NCBI GenBank assembly: GCA_011390385.1
Contig: JAABSN010000135.1
Coordinates: 1 to 9,078, forward strand
DNA: 9,078 nucleotides
DNA from: Thioalkalivibrio nitratireducens
GTDB lineage: Bacteria; Pseudomonadota; Gammaproteobacteria; Ectothiorhodospirales; Ectothiorhodospiraceae
Reading direction: 5' to 3'
Shown: piece after piece, positions 1 through 8,910 of the stretch
Numbering within the stretch: position 1 is the first letter of the stretch
How the letters are laid out: each line of letters begins with the position of its first letter
The notes under the pieces: generated by a model
Databases searched by the model: none
Seen by the model: only the letters and a program-made list of their open reading frames with translations
What the model was told of the DNA's origin: nothing
Program-made: the position numbers and the translations under genes

Positions 1-480
1 GATTGGGCTTACCCAACGGCCCTGGGACTTCCGGCGGCGTTTCGATCCGAATTACACAACAAGCTTGTACCTGATGAAATCCGCCAAGCGAATTTACGGG
101 ATGCGATGCTCGAGGGTCGGCTGCGGTTGAGCACCGCACCCGATCAGCAGTTGGACATCGATTGGGTTCTGGGATTCGACAACACGGCACAGACGAGGTC
201 CTCTCTGGACGCCTTGCGTCTGGCGGTCGAAGTCGAATTGAGTTCAGAGGTGATCGATGGTCTCCAGGCAATCCTGGATTCGATGGGTGCGGAGGACACA
301 CTGGGTCGGGCGGGCCGGAAATGGTTGGACCAGGCAACGGCCGGCGCGTGGTTGCCGCGGGACACTGGCGTGCGCGGGAGCCTTTTCCAGGTGGAAAACG
401 GACGCATGCTGGTGAATGGAGAGGACACAGGGGTCACGTTACCCGTCACGGTCTCCGGCTTTCTCGAATCGCTTCAATAA
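1..480 (+). CDS. C-terminal part of a hypothetical protein, possibly DUF945 (YdgA-like)
   Basis: The reading frame is open from the first base of the window to a TAA at 478-480, giving the last 159 residues; the start lies upstream of the window. An internal ATG at 106 is not needed as a start because the frame continues through it. The visible part alternates hydrophobic and polar residues (for example LDIDWVLGF and LAVEVELSSEVIDGL) and ends with ENGRMLVNGEDTG followed by a short tail. Alternating beta-type segments followed by an 'NG.L.VNG'-like motif close to the C-terminus resemble DUF945/YdgA proteins, which are envelope-associated proteins of unclear function. No membrane segment or catalytic motif is visible in this part. 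The family call is a memory-based resemblance and is uncertain; that the frame is a real gene is more secure. The gene converges on mfnB with 89 bases between them. Confidence 0.6.
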   Translation, partial: DWAYPTALGLPAAFRSELHNKLVPDEIRQANLRDAMLEGRLRLSTAPDQQLDIDWVLGFDNTAQTRSSLDALRLAVEVELSSEVIDGLQAILDSMGAEDTLGRAGRKWLDQATAGAWLPRDTGVRGSLFQVENGRMLVNGEDTGVTLPVTVSGFLESLQ

Positions 481-569
481 TGAACCCCGCGTTCTCGAAG
501 CTGCTCGAGACCGACGCTGGCCGGCTATCGTTTCAGAACCCCGGTTGTACAGGTTCGGTATCGAGGATT

Positions 570-1268
570 TCACCTTTCGGCTGGAATGCGTTCGGCGTCT
601 TTTATCGTTTCGCTGATTTGACGGACAAGACCGGCGTCGATTGCGCTGGAACGACCTTCCCGGCATAAGGCCCCGCGAAAGCCCAGATAATCCGGTCCCA
701 GAGACAGCAATCGAAAGATATCGTCGCGACGGAGCGATCCGGCGAGCCCGCAAACCATGCCCAGCCGGTGCGCCTCTTGTACGAAGTCCGAGAGCATTGG
801 CTCGGAGGCGTGATCAAGAAGGGTTCCCGACTGTTTCGCGGCAGTGTCCAGCATCACCCCGGCAAATCCGGCCGCCGAAAAACCCGATAACAGCGAGAGA
901 TCCGGCTCAAGGTCTGCAAAGAATACGGCAACGAGACCATGTCCTCGACCCGCCTCACTCTTGATCGCCAGAAGCGTTCCAGCGATATCTCCGCCGGGAA
1001 ACACGCCCATCTTCACATAATCCGCACCTTCGTTGAAACGCTCGCAAACCGCGCTTCTTATCAATTCCGGATTCATTGGAAGATCCCCAATCGTTGCACT
1101 GATGGGGCGGCGTCCTGCCGCACGTTGCGCGACTTGCTTGAGCACCGGTAGATCGACGGCTCCCAGGGCACCGTTGGCGGGCTCCTTCAGGTCGACGATA
1201 TCGACGCCAACGGAGAGTGCGATCTCGGCTTCCGGAAGATTGCGAACGCTCGCCAAAAGTTGCGTCAT
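570..1268 (-). CDS. mfnB: (5-formylfuran-3-yl)methyl phosphate synthase (MfnB, DUF556 family)
   Basis: This 232-residue protein matches the DUF556/MfnB family over its whole length, close to the size of the archaeal enzyme. MfnB is a TIM-barrel enzyme that condenses two molecules of glyceraldehyde 3-phosphate into 4-(hydroxymethyl)-2-furancarboxaldehyde phosphate, the first step in making the furan ring of methanofuran. Family signatures visible are the N-terminal LLASVRNLPEAEIAL, DIVDLKEP (Lys28), ISATIGDLP, ADYVKMGVF (Lys86), VMLDTAAKQ (Asp141, Lys145), CGLAGSL and LGFRGALC. Aligned from memory with the Methanocaldococcus enzyme, Lys28, Lys86, Asp141 and Lys145 fall at its catalytic Lys27, Lys85, Asp151 and Lys155. 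In bacteria the family occurs mainly in organisms with a tetrahydromethanopterin/methanofuran-type C1 pathway, where it should serve methylofuran synthesis. No other gene of that pathway is in the window. The start ATG at 1268 fits the family N-terminus; a weak AGGAACAGG sits upstream. Confidence 0.9.
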   Translation of the reverse strand: MTQLLASVRNLPEAEIALSVGVDIVDLKEPANGALGAVDLPVLKQVAQRAAGRRPISATIGDLPMNPELIRSAVCERFNEGADYVKMGVFPGGDIAGTLLAIKSEAGRGHGLVAVFFADLEPDLSLLSGFSAAGFAGVMLDTAAKQSGTLLDHASEPMLSDFVQEAHRLGMVCGLAGSLRRDDIFRLLSLGPDYLGFRGALCREGRSSAIDAGLVRQISETIKDAERIPAER

Positions 1269-1324
1269 TGGATGGCCCTGTTCCTACGCAATGAGCGAAT
1301 GTCGTAGCGGTGAGTTGACCCAGA

Positions 1325-1330
1325 ATCATA
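1325..1330 (-). promoter_or_regulatory. Candidate -10 element for mfnB
   Basis: Read on the minus strand these bases are TATGAT, one mismatch from the sigma-70 consensus TATAAT. They lie about 57 bases upstream of the mfnB start, which would give a leader of roughly 50 bases. No good TTGACA-like box is found 16-18 bases further upstream (the sequence there is close to CCACTT), so this is a weak call. Confidence 0.25.
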
Positions 1331-1466
1331 CACTACCGCGCGAGTGAAAGTGGGAGAATGCTTGTTCTCTGCGTGTCATTGCGCCTCACGCGCGGCATCT
1401 GTACCCGAAGCGAATGGGCTGCCCTGCGCCATGCGTCCGCAGTGTTTCGTTAAGTCGCGGCAGGTT

Positions 1467-1496
1467 TTGCAGCCAACCGAACCAGATAGTTATTAT
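1467..1496 (+). promoter_or_regulatory. Candidate sigma-70 promoter for the HAD-family gene
   Basis: TTGCAG at 1467-1472 and TATTAT at 1491-1496 are separated by 18 bases, in the only clearly AT-rich patch of the divergent intergenic region. Transcription would start near 1503, upstream of both possible start codons of the HAD gene (GTG 1528, ATG 1552). The call rests on consensus matching by eye only. Confidence 0.35.
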
Positions 1497-1551
1497 TAAT
1501 GGGTTGAAGCAGCGCAGGGGATTCAAAGTGGTTGCTGGTGACCGTGGAAGT

Positions 1552-2214
1552 ATGGTGAAGATAGAGGGCGTTATCTTCGATCTGGATGGCCTTGTTCTGG
1601 ATACGGAAAAAGGGTATTGGTCGGCATGGAAACAGGCCGGTGAAACCATGGGGCACCCCCTGCCTGATGAATTGCGGAGGTTTCTGGACGGTCGCGATTC
1701 CGGTGGGGTTCGGCAAGGGTTTGTGAACCACTTTGGTCATGGTTTCGACTGGACTGAGTTCTCGCGACGTAGCAGAGAAGCATGGTATGGATATATTCGG
1801 GAGAAAGGAATTCCGGTGAAGCGAGGGCTCCGCGGTCTGGTTTCGCTGCTGTTACGGGAACGAATTCCCTATTGTATAGCGACCAATAGCTACCGCTGCA
1901 ATGCGATTGAATGCATAAGGTTCGCAGATCTGCATGGAGTGTTTGACTCGATGGTCACGCGGGAGGATGTCCGTAGTGGAAAGCCGGACCCGGATTTATT
2001 TTTTTTGGCGTCCGAAGTCCTGGGTGTGGAGATCAATCGCTGTTTGGTATTGGAGGATTCGTTATCGGGATTGGTGGGTGCGAAAGTGGCTGGAGCCTTG
2101 ACTGCATTCGTGCCATCAGTGCTGCCGGTGGATGGGGCCGTTCGAGGTTTTGCGGATGAGGAGTTTCGGGACCTGGAGGAGGTGTCGGAATTTTTGGTGA
2201 AGTTGCGGAGTTGA
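1552..2214 (+). CDS. HAD-superfamily hydrolase, subfamily IA (phosphatase or phosphomutase-like)
   Basis: This 220-residue protein carries all four HAD motifs. Motif I is DLDGLVLDTE, with Asp10 as nucleophile and Asp12 as acid/base; motif II is ATNS at 110-113; the motif III lysine is Lys144 in SGKPDPDLF; motif IV is LEDSLSGLVGAKVAGA with Glu168-Asp169. The segment at about 16-85 has the size of the small helical cap of beta-phosphoglucomutase-like phosphatases, so a small phosphorylated metabolite in the cytosol is the likely substrate; the exact one cannot be read from sequence. ATG 1552 puts motif I at the usual distance from the N-terminus, but its GGAAG is only one base upstream. An in-frame GTG at 1528 has AGGGG seven bases upstream and would add eight residues, so it is a serious alternative. 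The gene looks more AT-rich than its neighbours and contains a run of eight T at 1999-2006. It is divergent from mfnB. Confidence 0.9.
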   Translation: MVKIEGVIFDLDGLVLDTEKGYWSAWKQAGETMGHPLPDELRRFLDGRDSGGVRQGFVNHFGHGFDWTEFSRRSREAWYGYIREKGIPVKRGLRGLVSLLLRERIPYCIATNSYRCNAIECIRFADLHGVFDSMVTREDVRSGKPDPDLFFLASEVLGVEINRCLVLEDSLSGLVGAKVAGALTAFVPSVLPVDGAVRGFADEEFRDLEEVSEFLVKLRS

Positions 2215-2524
2215 TCGTCAGCAAAAGCGTACTGGTTTGTTGCCGATCACTGCATGGTATGAGCGGTTGCGGGGAAGTCCAGAAACGGGCAGCGGGTCGC
2301 GTGTAACGGATTTGAGACAGTGTGTAGTGCGCCATGTATAAGGTGCCCCACCTTTGCGGGCTTTCTGCAACCAGGATGCGCCTGAGACTTTGGGCGCGGT
2401 GGTAGGCACGCAATATGCTTGACTTGCCCTTGTTGGTTGGCAGGCGAATCGTCGATGTCGAAGGCGCAACGGTATCTTCGCCCGGTGGCAAGAGTTTTTC
2501 CCGATGGCTTCAAAGGAGGCAAGT
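2215..2524 (+). other. Intergenic region without a recognisable gene
   Basis: Plus-strand frames are broken by stops soon after the HAD gene, and the open minus-strand frames give low-complexity, arginine- and proline-rich translations that I do not recognise. The only local structure is a short perfect inverted repeat, AAGGTG and CACCTT with a three-base loop, at 2340-2354. It has no T-tract after it, so it is not a clear terminator. The last bases contain the ribosome binding site of the next gene. Confidence 0.5.
2512..2519 (+). promoter_or_regulatory. Strong ribosome binding site for the PCu(A)C gene
   Basis: AAAGGAGG lies five bases before ATG 2525. It decides the start: the earlier in-frame ATG at 2504 would place this site inside the coding region and has no comparable site of its own. 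Confidence 0.8.
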
Positions 2525-3049
2525 ATGCCCGCAATCGTCCATTTCCGCGTCGCGCTGGCGCTACTCATGGCCCTGATGATGCCATCCGCCGCCGTCCACG
2601 GGGGTTCTGTCCAGGAAGGCTCGGGCCTTGTCAGTGGTGAGTCGTCCGGAGTGACTTTGGCTTCTCCGGCCTGGATTCGCTTGCTTCCGCCGACACAGCC
2701 CAACAGTGCCGCCTACATGGTTCTGCGCAATCCGACCGATACTGAGTTGCGCATCGTGGCAGCCCAATCCGATGCGGCTCGCAAGGTCGAGTTGCATGAA
2801 CACGTTCAGGCTGCTGACGGCGTGATGCGCATGCGCCAGGTACCGGAGGTCGTCATTCCCGGGCGCGGCGAGGTGGAACTGAAGCCGGGCGGCCTGCATC
2901 TGATGCTGATCGATCTGGTCGAGCCCTTGCAGGATGGTCAGGTCGTGCCGATAACCCTGCATGTCGAGGGGTTCCCAAGCCTGGAGATCAACGCCGTGGT
3001 GCGGCGCCCGAATATCGGTTCAAGCCATCATCACGGTCACTCTCACTGA
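2525..3049 (+). CDS. Exported PCu(A)C-type copper chaperone
   Basis: This 174-residue protein belongs to the PCu(A)C (DUF461) family of periplasmic copper chaperones, which bind Cu(I) and help deliver it to cytochrome oxidase or other envelope copper enzymes. Residues 1-23 form a signal peptide: a short N-region, a hydrophobic stretch ALALLMALMM and a likely cleavage after PSAA. The copper-binding pattern H(M)x10Mx21HxM is present with exact spacing: His91, Met103, His125 and Met127. The usual methionine after the first His is Glu92, with His93 next to it, and Met101 is an additional possible ligand. Flanking landmarks are NSAAYMVLRN at 60-69 and LKPGGLHLML at 119-128. The protein ends in a histidine-rich tail, GSSHHHGHSH, probably a further metal site. 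It stands alone, about 80 bases before queA. No SCO1 or oxidase gene is nearby, so its client is unknown. Confidence 0.93.
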   Translation: MPAIVHFRVALALLMALMMPSAAVHGGSVQEGSGLVSGESSGVTLASPAWIRLLPPTQPNSAAYMVLRNPTDTELRIVAAQSDAARKVELHEHVQAADGVMRMRQVPEVVIPGRGEVELKPGGLHLMLIDLVEPLQDGQVVPITLHVEGFPSLEINAVVRRPNIGSSHHHGHSH

Positions 3050-3113
3050 CGCCCGTCGACAGGAAACCCGTGTAGACGGCCGGGGCCGAATGAATGGTCC
3101 GGGCCGCGGGTCG

Positions 3114-3122
3114 TGTTACGAT
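3114..3122 (+). promoter_or_regulatory. Candidate extended -10 promoter for queA-tgt
   Basis: TGTTACGAT fits the extended -10 pattern TGnTAnnnT. Transcription would then start near 3129, almost at the queA ATG (3131). The -35 region is poor (ATGGTC or TGGTCC at the right distance), which is tolerated in extended -10 promoters. The absence of a Shine-Dalgarno sequence before ATG 3131 agrees with a nearly leaderless mRNA. Confidence 0.3.
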
Positions 3123-3130
3123 CGCGCGCC

Positions 3131-5414
<2,284 letters not shown>

Positions 5415-5476
5415 TTCCATGCGTTTTGACTGGCTGCGGCCCGTGACACCCCGGTATGGCCCGGCGAGGGCTCCCG

Positions 5477-5497
5477 GACTCGAATCCGGAGTCTTTT
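5477..5497 (+). terminator. Weak candidate terminator after tgt
   Basis: GACTC (5477-5481) and GAGTC (5489-5493) form a five-base-pair stem with a seven-base loop, followed directly by TTTT. The stem is short and an overlapping alternative exists (CCGGA at 5474-5478 with TCCGG at 5485-5489), so at most it would attenuate transcription between the queuosine and Sec genes. Confidence 0.25.
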
Positions 5498-5544
5498 CCT
5501 GCTTCGAATGTCGGCGGGTGGCTGGTTTTGTGCGTTGCAGCCGT

Positions 5545-5550
5545 TATCCT
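5545..5550 (+). promoter_or_regulatory. Weak candidate -10 element for yajC-secDF
   Basis: TATCCT fits the TAnnnT core and would start transcription near 5557, leaving a leader of about 20 bases that still includes the yajC binding site GGAG (5568-5571). The best -35 at a usable distance is TGGTTT (5523-5528), which is poor. Together with the hairpin just upstream it could mark a separate yajC-secDF transcript. Confidence 0.22.
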
Positions 5551-5578
5551 GAACCCCTTTCTCAATCGGAGTGACATG

Positions 5579-5905
5579 ATGGACTTCTTCATTTCTGCAG
5601 CACATGCGCAGGAAGGCGCCGCCGGCGGCGGCATGATCGAATTCCTGATCATGATCGCAATCTTCTTCGCGATCATGTACTTCCTGATCATCCGTCCGCA
5701 GAGCAAGCGTGCCAAGGAGCACCGGGCGATGGTCGAGGCATTGTCCAAGGGCGACGAGATCGTCACCAACGGCGGTTTGCTGGGCAAGATCACCGAGGTG
5801 GGCGAGAACTTCATCCGCGTGGACCTGGCCGACGGTGTCAACGTGATCGTGCAGCGCCAGTCAATCTCCGCTGTCATGCCGAAAGGCACCATGAAAGACA
5901 TTTAA
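5579..5905 (+). CDS. yajC: Sec translocase accessory subunit YajC
   Basis: YajC is a small inner-membrane protein that joins SecD and SecF in the accessory complex of the SecYEG translocon. This 108-residue protein has the family layout: a short N-terminal part MDFFISAAHAQ, a single membrane span at about residues 20-38 (FLIMIAIFFAIMYFLII), the stop-transfer motif RPQSKRAKEH, and a cytoplasmic domain with KGDEIVTNGGLLGKI and VQRQSISAVMPKGTMK. All match E. coli YajC, which is about the same length. Two adjacent ATGs are possible. I chose 5579 because GGAG (5568-5571) is then seven bases away and the N-terminus matches the family; ATG 5576 would add one methionine. It is 12 bases from secD, so the two are surely cotranscribed. 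Confidence 0.97.
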   Translation: MDFFISAAHAQEGAAGGGMIEFLIMIAIFFAIMYFLIIRPQSKRAKEHRAMVEALSKGDEIVTNGGLLGKITEVGENFIRVDLADGVNVIVQRQSISAVMPKGTMKDI

Positions 5906-5917
5906 GAAAGCTTTCCT

Positions 5918-7783
5918 ATGCGTAATGCCTATCCTGTCTGGGTGTATGCCCTGATCGCCGTCGCCATTCTGGCGGGCGGCCTTTATGCACTGCCGAATAT
6001 CTTCCCCGAGGACCCGGCGGTGCAGGTCTCGAATTCCCGAACCGGGGAAGTGGAGACGCAGATCGTCTCGATCATCGATGTGATTCTCGGTGCGCAGGGG
6101 CTTACTCCCCGGCAGGTCGAGCAGCGCGAGGGGCAGATGCTGTTGCGTTTCGACAGCGCTGAACACCAGTTGCGTGCGGCGGACGTATTGCGCGAGGCCC
6201 TCGATGATGATCACGTGGTGGCCCTCAATCTGGCGCCCGCGACGCCCGAGTGGCTGCGCGCGCTCAACGGCCGTCCGATGTCGCTGGGTCTGGACCTGCG
6301 CGGAGGGGTGCATTTCCTGATGGAGGTGGATCTGAATGCCGTGATCGGGACAGCCATGGAGCGCTATACCAACGAGTTCCGCGGCCGGCTACGGGAGGAG
6401 CGCCTGGCTTTCGAGGAAGTCGACCGTGCGGCACGTTCGCTGAGCGTCCGCTTTGCCTCCGAAGAGGATCGCGCCGAAGCCCTTTCCTGGTTGCAGGATC
6501 AGTATCGCGGCGAGCTGGAGTTCATCGAGAGAGGGGCGGGCGCGGAAAGCAGCATCGAGGCAAGCCTCGATGGCGATTACCTGACCGAACTGCGGCGCCT
6601 GGCCCTGCAGCAGAATATCAGCACGCTGCGCAAGCGTGTCGACGAACTCGGTGTGGCCGAGCCGATCATCGCTCAGCAGGGAGAAAGCCGTATCGTCGTG
6701 CAATTGCCCGGTGTGCAGGATACGGCGCGGGCGAAGGAGATCCTCGGGGCGACGGCGACGCTCGAATTCCGCATGGTTGCCGAAGGGGGTGACGCACAGG
6801 CGGCCCAGCAGACAGGCCGGGCACCATCGGGTACCCGGCTTTACTTCGAGCGCGATGGTGCGCCGGTGCTGCTACAACGGCGCGTGATGCTGACGGGTGA
6901 CTACATCACCGGCGCTTCGTCGGGTATTGCCCAGGATACCGGCGGTCCCGCCGTGTTCATCAACCTGGACGGGCAGGGAGCTCGGATCTTCTCGCGGGTG
7001 ACTGCGGAGAACGTGGGCCGCCTGATGGCCACCGTGTTCATCGAGACACGAACTGAGACTACCGAGGAAGACGGGGAACTGGTGCGCCGGACCTCACGTT
7101 CTGAAGAGGTGATCAACATCGCCCGTATCAACGAACCGCTGGGACGGCGGTTCCAGATCACCGGTCTGGAGAGCACACGCGAGGCGCATAATCTGGCCCT
7201 GCTGCTGCGCGCCGGTGCGCTGGCCGCGCCGATGTCGATCGTCGAGGAACGTACGGTCGGGCCGAGCCTGGGGCAGGAGAACATCGACCGCGGGATGCAG
7301 TCGGTGATCATCGGTTTCATCGCGGTGATGCTGTTCATGATTCTGTATTACCGCGTGTTCGGAATCATTGCGAACTTTGCCCTGGCACTGAATCTGGTGC
7401 TGATCGTCTCGATCCTGTCGTTGTTGCAGGCGACGCTGACCTTGCCGGGTATTGCCGGGATCGTGCTGGTGGTCGGTATCGCCGTCGATGCCAACGTGCT
7501 GATCTTCGAACGAATACGCGAAGAGCTGCGCAACGGCATGTCGCCGCAGGCGGCCATAGCCGCCGGTTACGACCGGGCCTTTTCGACCATCGCCGACGCC
7601 AACGTCACCACGCTGATCGCGGCAGTCGTCCTGTTCCTGTTCGGAACCGGGCCGATCAAGGGATTCGCGATCACGCTTTCCATCGGGGTGGTCGTATCCA
7701 TGTTCACGGCCATTGTGGTGACGCGCGCCGTCGTCAACCTGACCTATGGTCGCCAGCGTCGCCTCGCGCGGCTGTCCATCTAG
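5918..7783 (+). CDS. secD: Protein translocase subunit SecD
   Basis: SecD and SecF form an inner-membrane RND-type complex that uses the proton motive force to help complete export through SecYEG from the periplasmic side. The 621-residue protein matches E. coli SecD (615 residues) end to end. It has a first membrane span at about 7-27, a large periplasmic region with LGLDLRGGVHFLMEVD from residue 123, QQNISTLRKRVDELGVAEP, LPGVQDTARAKEILGATATL and LLLRAGALAAPMSIVEERTV, and then a C-terminal block of five spans from about residue 462. The motif GIAVDANVLIFERIREEL holds Asp524, which by alignment corresponds to E. coli Asp519, a residue important for proton-driven function. The end, YGRQRRLARLSI, is typical. 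ATG 5918 matches the family start, though only AAGAAAG precedes it. The protein lies 12 bases after yajC and 16 before secF. Confidence 0.98.
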   Translation: MRNAYPVWVYALIAVAILAGGLYALPNIFPEDPAVQVSNSRTGEVETQIVSIIDVILGAQGLTPRQVEQREGQMLLRFDSAEHQLRAADVLREALDDDHVVALNLAPATPEWLRALNGRPMSLGLDLRGGVHFLMEVDLNAVIGTAMERYTNEFRGRLREERLAFEEVDRAARSLSVRFASEEDRAEALSWLQDQYRGELEFIERGAGAESSIEASLDGDYLTELRRLALQQNISTLRKRVDELGVAEPIIAQQGESRIVVQLPGVQDTARAKEILGATATLEFRMVAEGGDAQAAQQTGRAPSGTRLYFERDGAPVLLQRRVMLTGDYITGASSGIAQDTGGPAVFINLDGQGARIFSRVTAENVGRLMATVFIETRTETTEEDGELVRRTSRSEEVINIARINEPLGRRFQITGLESTREAHNLALLLRAGALAAPMSIVEERTVGPSLGQENIDRGMQSVIIGFIAVMLFMILYYRVFGIIANFALALNLVLIVSILSLLQATLTLPGIAGIVLVVGIAVDANVLIFERIREELRNGMSPQAAIAAGYDRAFSTIADANVTTLIAAVVLFLFGTGPIKGFAITLSIGVVVSMFTAIVVTRAVVNLTYGRQRRLARLSI

Positions 7784-7799
7784 ACCCGGAGTCCACGAC

Positions 7800-8744
7800 A
7801 TGATTCCACATCTGAACTTTACCGACTCCAATATCAATTTCCTGGGTCACCGCAAGGTGGCGGTGATCATCTCGGTGATCCTGGTGTTGGTCTCGGTGGT
7901 ATTGCTGGCCACCCGGGGCCTGAATTTCGGTATCGATTTCACCGGCGGAACGCTGGTCGAGGTGGGTTATCCGCAGGCGGTCGAACTCGATTCCATTCGG
8001 CAACAACTCTCGGATAATGATTTCGAACGGGCGACGGTGCAGTATTTCGGCACTTCGCGCGATGTCCTGATCCGCCTGCCGCCCCGCGCGGACGACCCGG
8101 ATCAGGCCGCATTGTCGAACGAGGTGCTCCGGGCTTTGCAATCCGAAGGACCCGATGGCGTGGACCTGCGGCGGGTTGAGTTCGTCGGCCCGGCGGTGGG
8201 TGAAGAATTACGTGAGCAGGGCGGGCTGGCGATGATCTATGCCCTGTTCGGGATTCTGATCTACGTTGCGGTGCGGTTCGAGTGGCGGTTTGCGGTCGGA
8301 GCGGTGCTGGCACTCGTGCACGACGTGTCGTTGACTCTCGGGTTCTTCGCGCTGACCCAGATCGAATTTGATCTCGCAGTGCTTGCGGCGGTGCTTGCGG
8401 TGATCGGTTATTCGCTGAATGACACAATTGTCGTCTACGACCGGATTCGGGAGAACTTCCGGATTCTGCGCAAGGAGACGACCGAATTCGTGATGAACAA
8501 TGCAGTCAACAAGACACTGTCCAGAACGATCGTCACCAGTATGACGACATTGATTGTGTTGCTGGCGCTGTTTGTTCTGGGTGGTGCGGCATTGAACAAC
8601 TTTGCCATCGCTCTGATCGTCGGGGTGGTCGTCGGCACCCACTCGTCGATTTTCATCGCAGCCGCGGCTGCCCTGATGCTGGGAGTCGACCGGAAAGTCC
8701 TGCTGCCGGTGAAGAAGGAAGGCGTCGAAGAGGAAACGCCCTGA
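7800..8744 (+). CDS. secF: Protein translocase subunit SecF
   Basis: SecF pairs with SecD in the six-plus-six-span export motor of the inner membrane. The 314-residue protein has the normal family length. Visible parts are a first membrane span at about 19-38, GLNFGIDFTGGTLVEV, a periplasmic domain with RRVEFVGPAVGEELREQG, and the five-span C-terminal block. Conserved motifs are ALVHDVSLTLGFFAL, GYSLNDTIVVYDRIRENF with Asp208, and TLSRTIVTSMTTL with Arg242. By alignment these two correspond to E. coli Asp213 and Arg247, both implicated in proton-coupled function. ATG 7800 has GGAG eight bases upstream and gives the expected N-terminus; the frame is open further upstream, but that part overlaps the end of secD and is not conserved. 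SecF ends the gene set; the repeat array starts 40 bases after its stop. Confidence 0.98.
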   Translation: MIPHLNFTDSNINFLGHRKVAVIISVILVLVSVVLLATRGLNFGIDFTGGTLVEVGYPQAVELDSIRQQLSDNDFERATVQYFGTSRDVLIRLPPRADDPDQAALSNEVLRALQSEGPDGVDLRRVEFVGPAVGEELREQGGLAMIYALFGILIYVAVRFEWRFAVGAVLALVHDVSLTLGFFALTQIEFDLAVLAAVLAVIGYSLNDTIVVYDRIRENFRILRKETTEFVMNNAVNKTLSRTIVTSMTTLIVLLALFVLGGAALNNFAIALIVGVVVGTHSSIFIAAAAALMLGVDRKVLLPVKKEGVEEETP

Positions 8745-8783
8745 CGCTGAGGGTTTGACGCACGGTTACAGGCGACCAAAAGC

Positions 8784-8881
8784 GCAGGGTGCCAATGAGC
8801 GCCAGCGAATTGCACTGCCTGGCGTGGGACCGTGGTTGGTTCCTTATGGTGCGGTTCGGCTGCGCCTCACGGCATCCTACG
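8784..8881. repeat. REPIN-like element, copy 1 (complete, degenerate left end)
   Basis: The left arm spans 8784-8815 and the right arm 8848-8881. The left end reads GCAG instead of GTAG, so the outermost base pairs of the stem are damaged. Between the arms, GGGACC (8826-8831) and GGTTCC (8838-8843) can pair with one G-U around a six-base loop, making a nested apical hairpin. A linker follows at 8882-8910. Confidence 0.8.
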
Positions 8882-8910
8882 CCTGATCCGGAGGCAGGCT
8901 CCGCCCCTCG

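Noticed and set aside
536..556. Inverted repeat GAACC/GGTTC between the converging genes as a shared terminator
   Set aside because: Five-base stem, no T-tract on either strand.
162..668. Second plus-strand frame overlapping the first gene and running into mfnB
   Set aside because: It is a shadow frame: its translation is rich in Gly and Arg, resembles no known family, and overlaps two better-supported genes.
2419..2424. TTGACT as a -35 box for the copper chaperone gene
   Set aside because: No acceptable -10 box lies 16-18 bases downstream; the sequence there is GC-rich.
2247..2534. Minus-strand frame with FDIDDS that recalls IS1380-type transposases
   Set aside because: Only one short motif fits; the rest of the translation does not resemble a transposase and no terminal inverted repeats are seen.
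5471..5493. Sequence like the T-arm of a tRNA (GACTCGAATCC) after tgt
   Set aside because: No acceptor stem, D-arm or anticodon arm can be built around it, and the loop does not have the TTCGAAT form.
8739..8756. CCCT/AGGG hairpin with TTT at the secF stop codon as a terminator
   Set aside because: Only a four-base stem and three T; the larger repeat hairpins just downstream are better candidates for ending the transcript.
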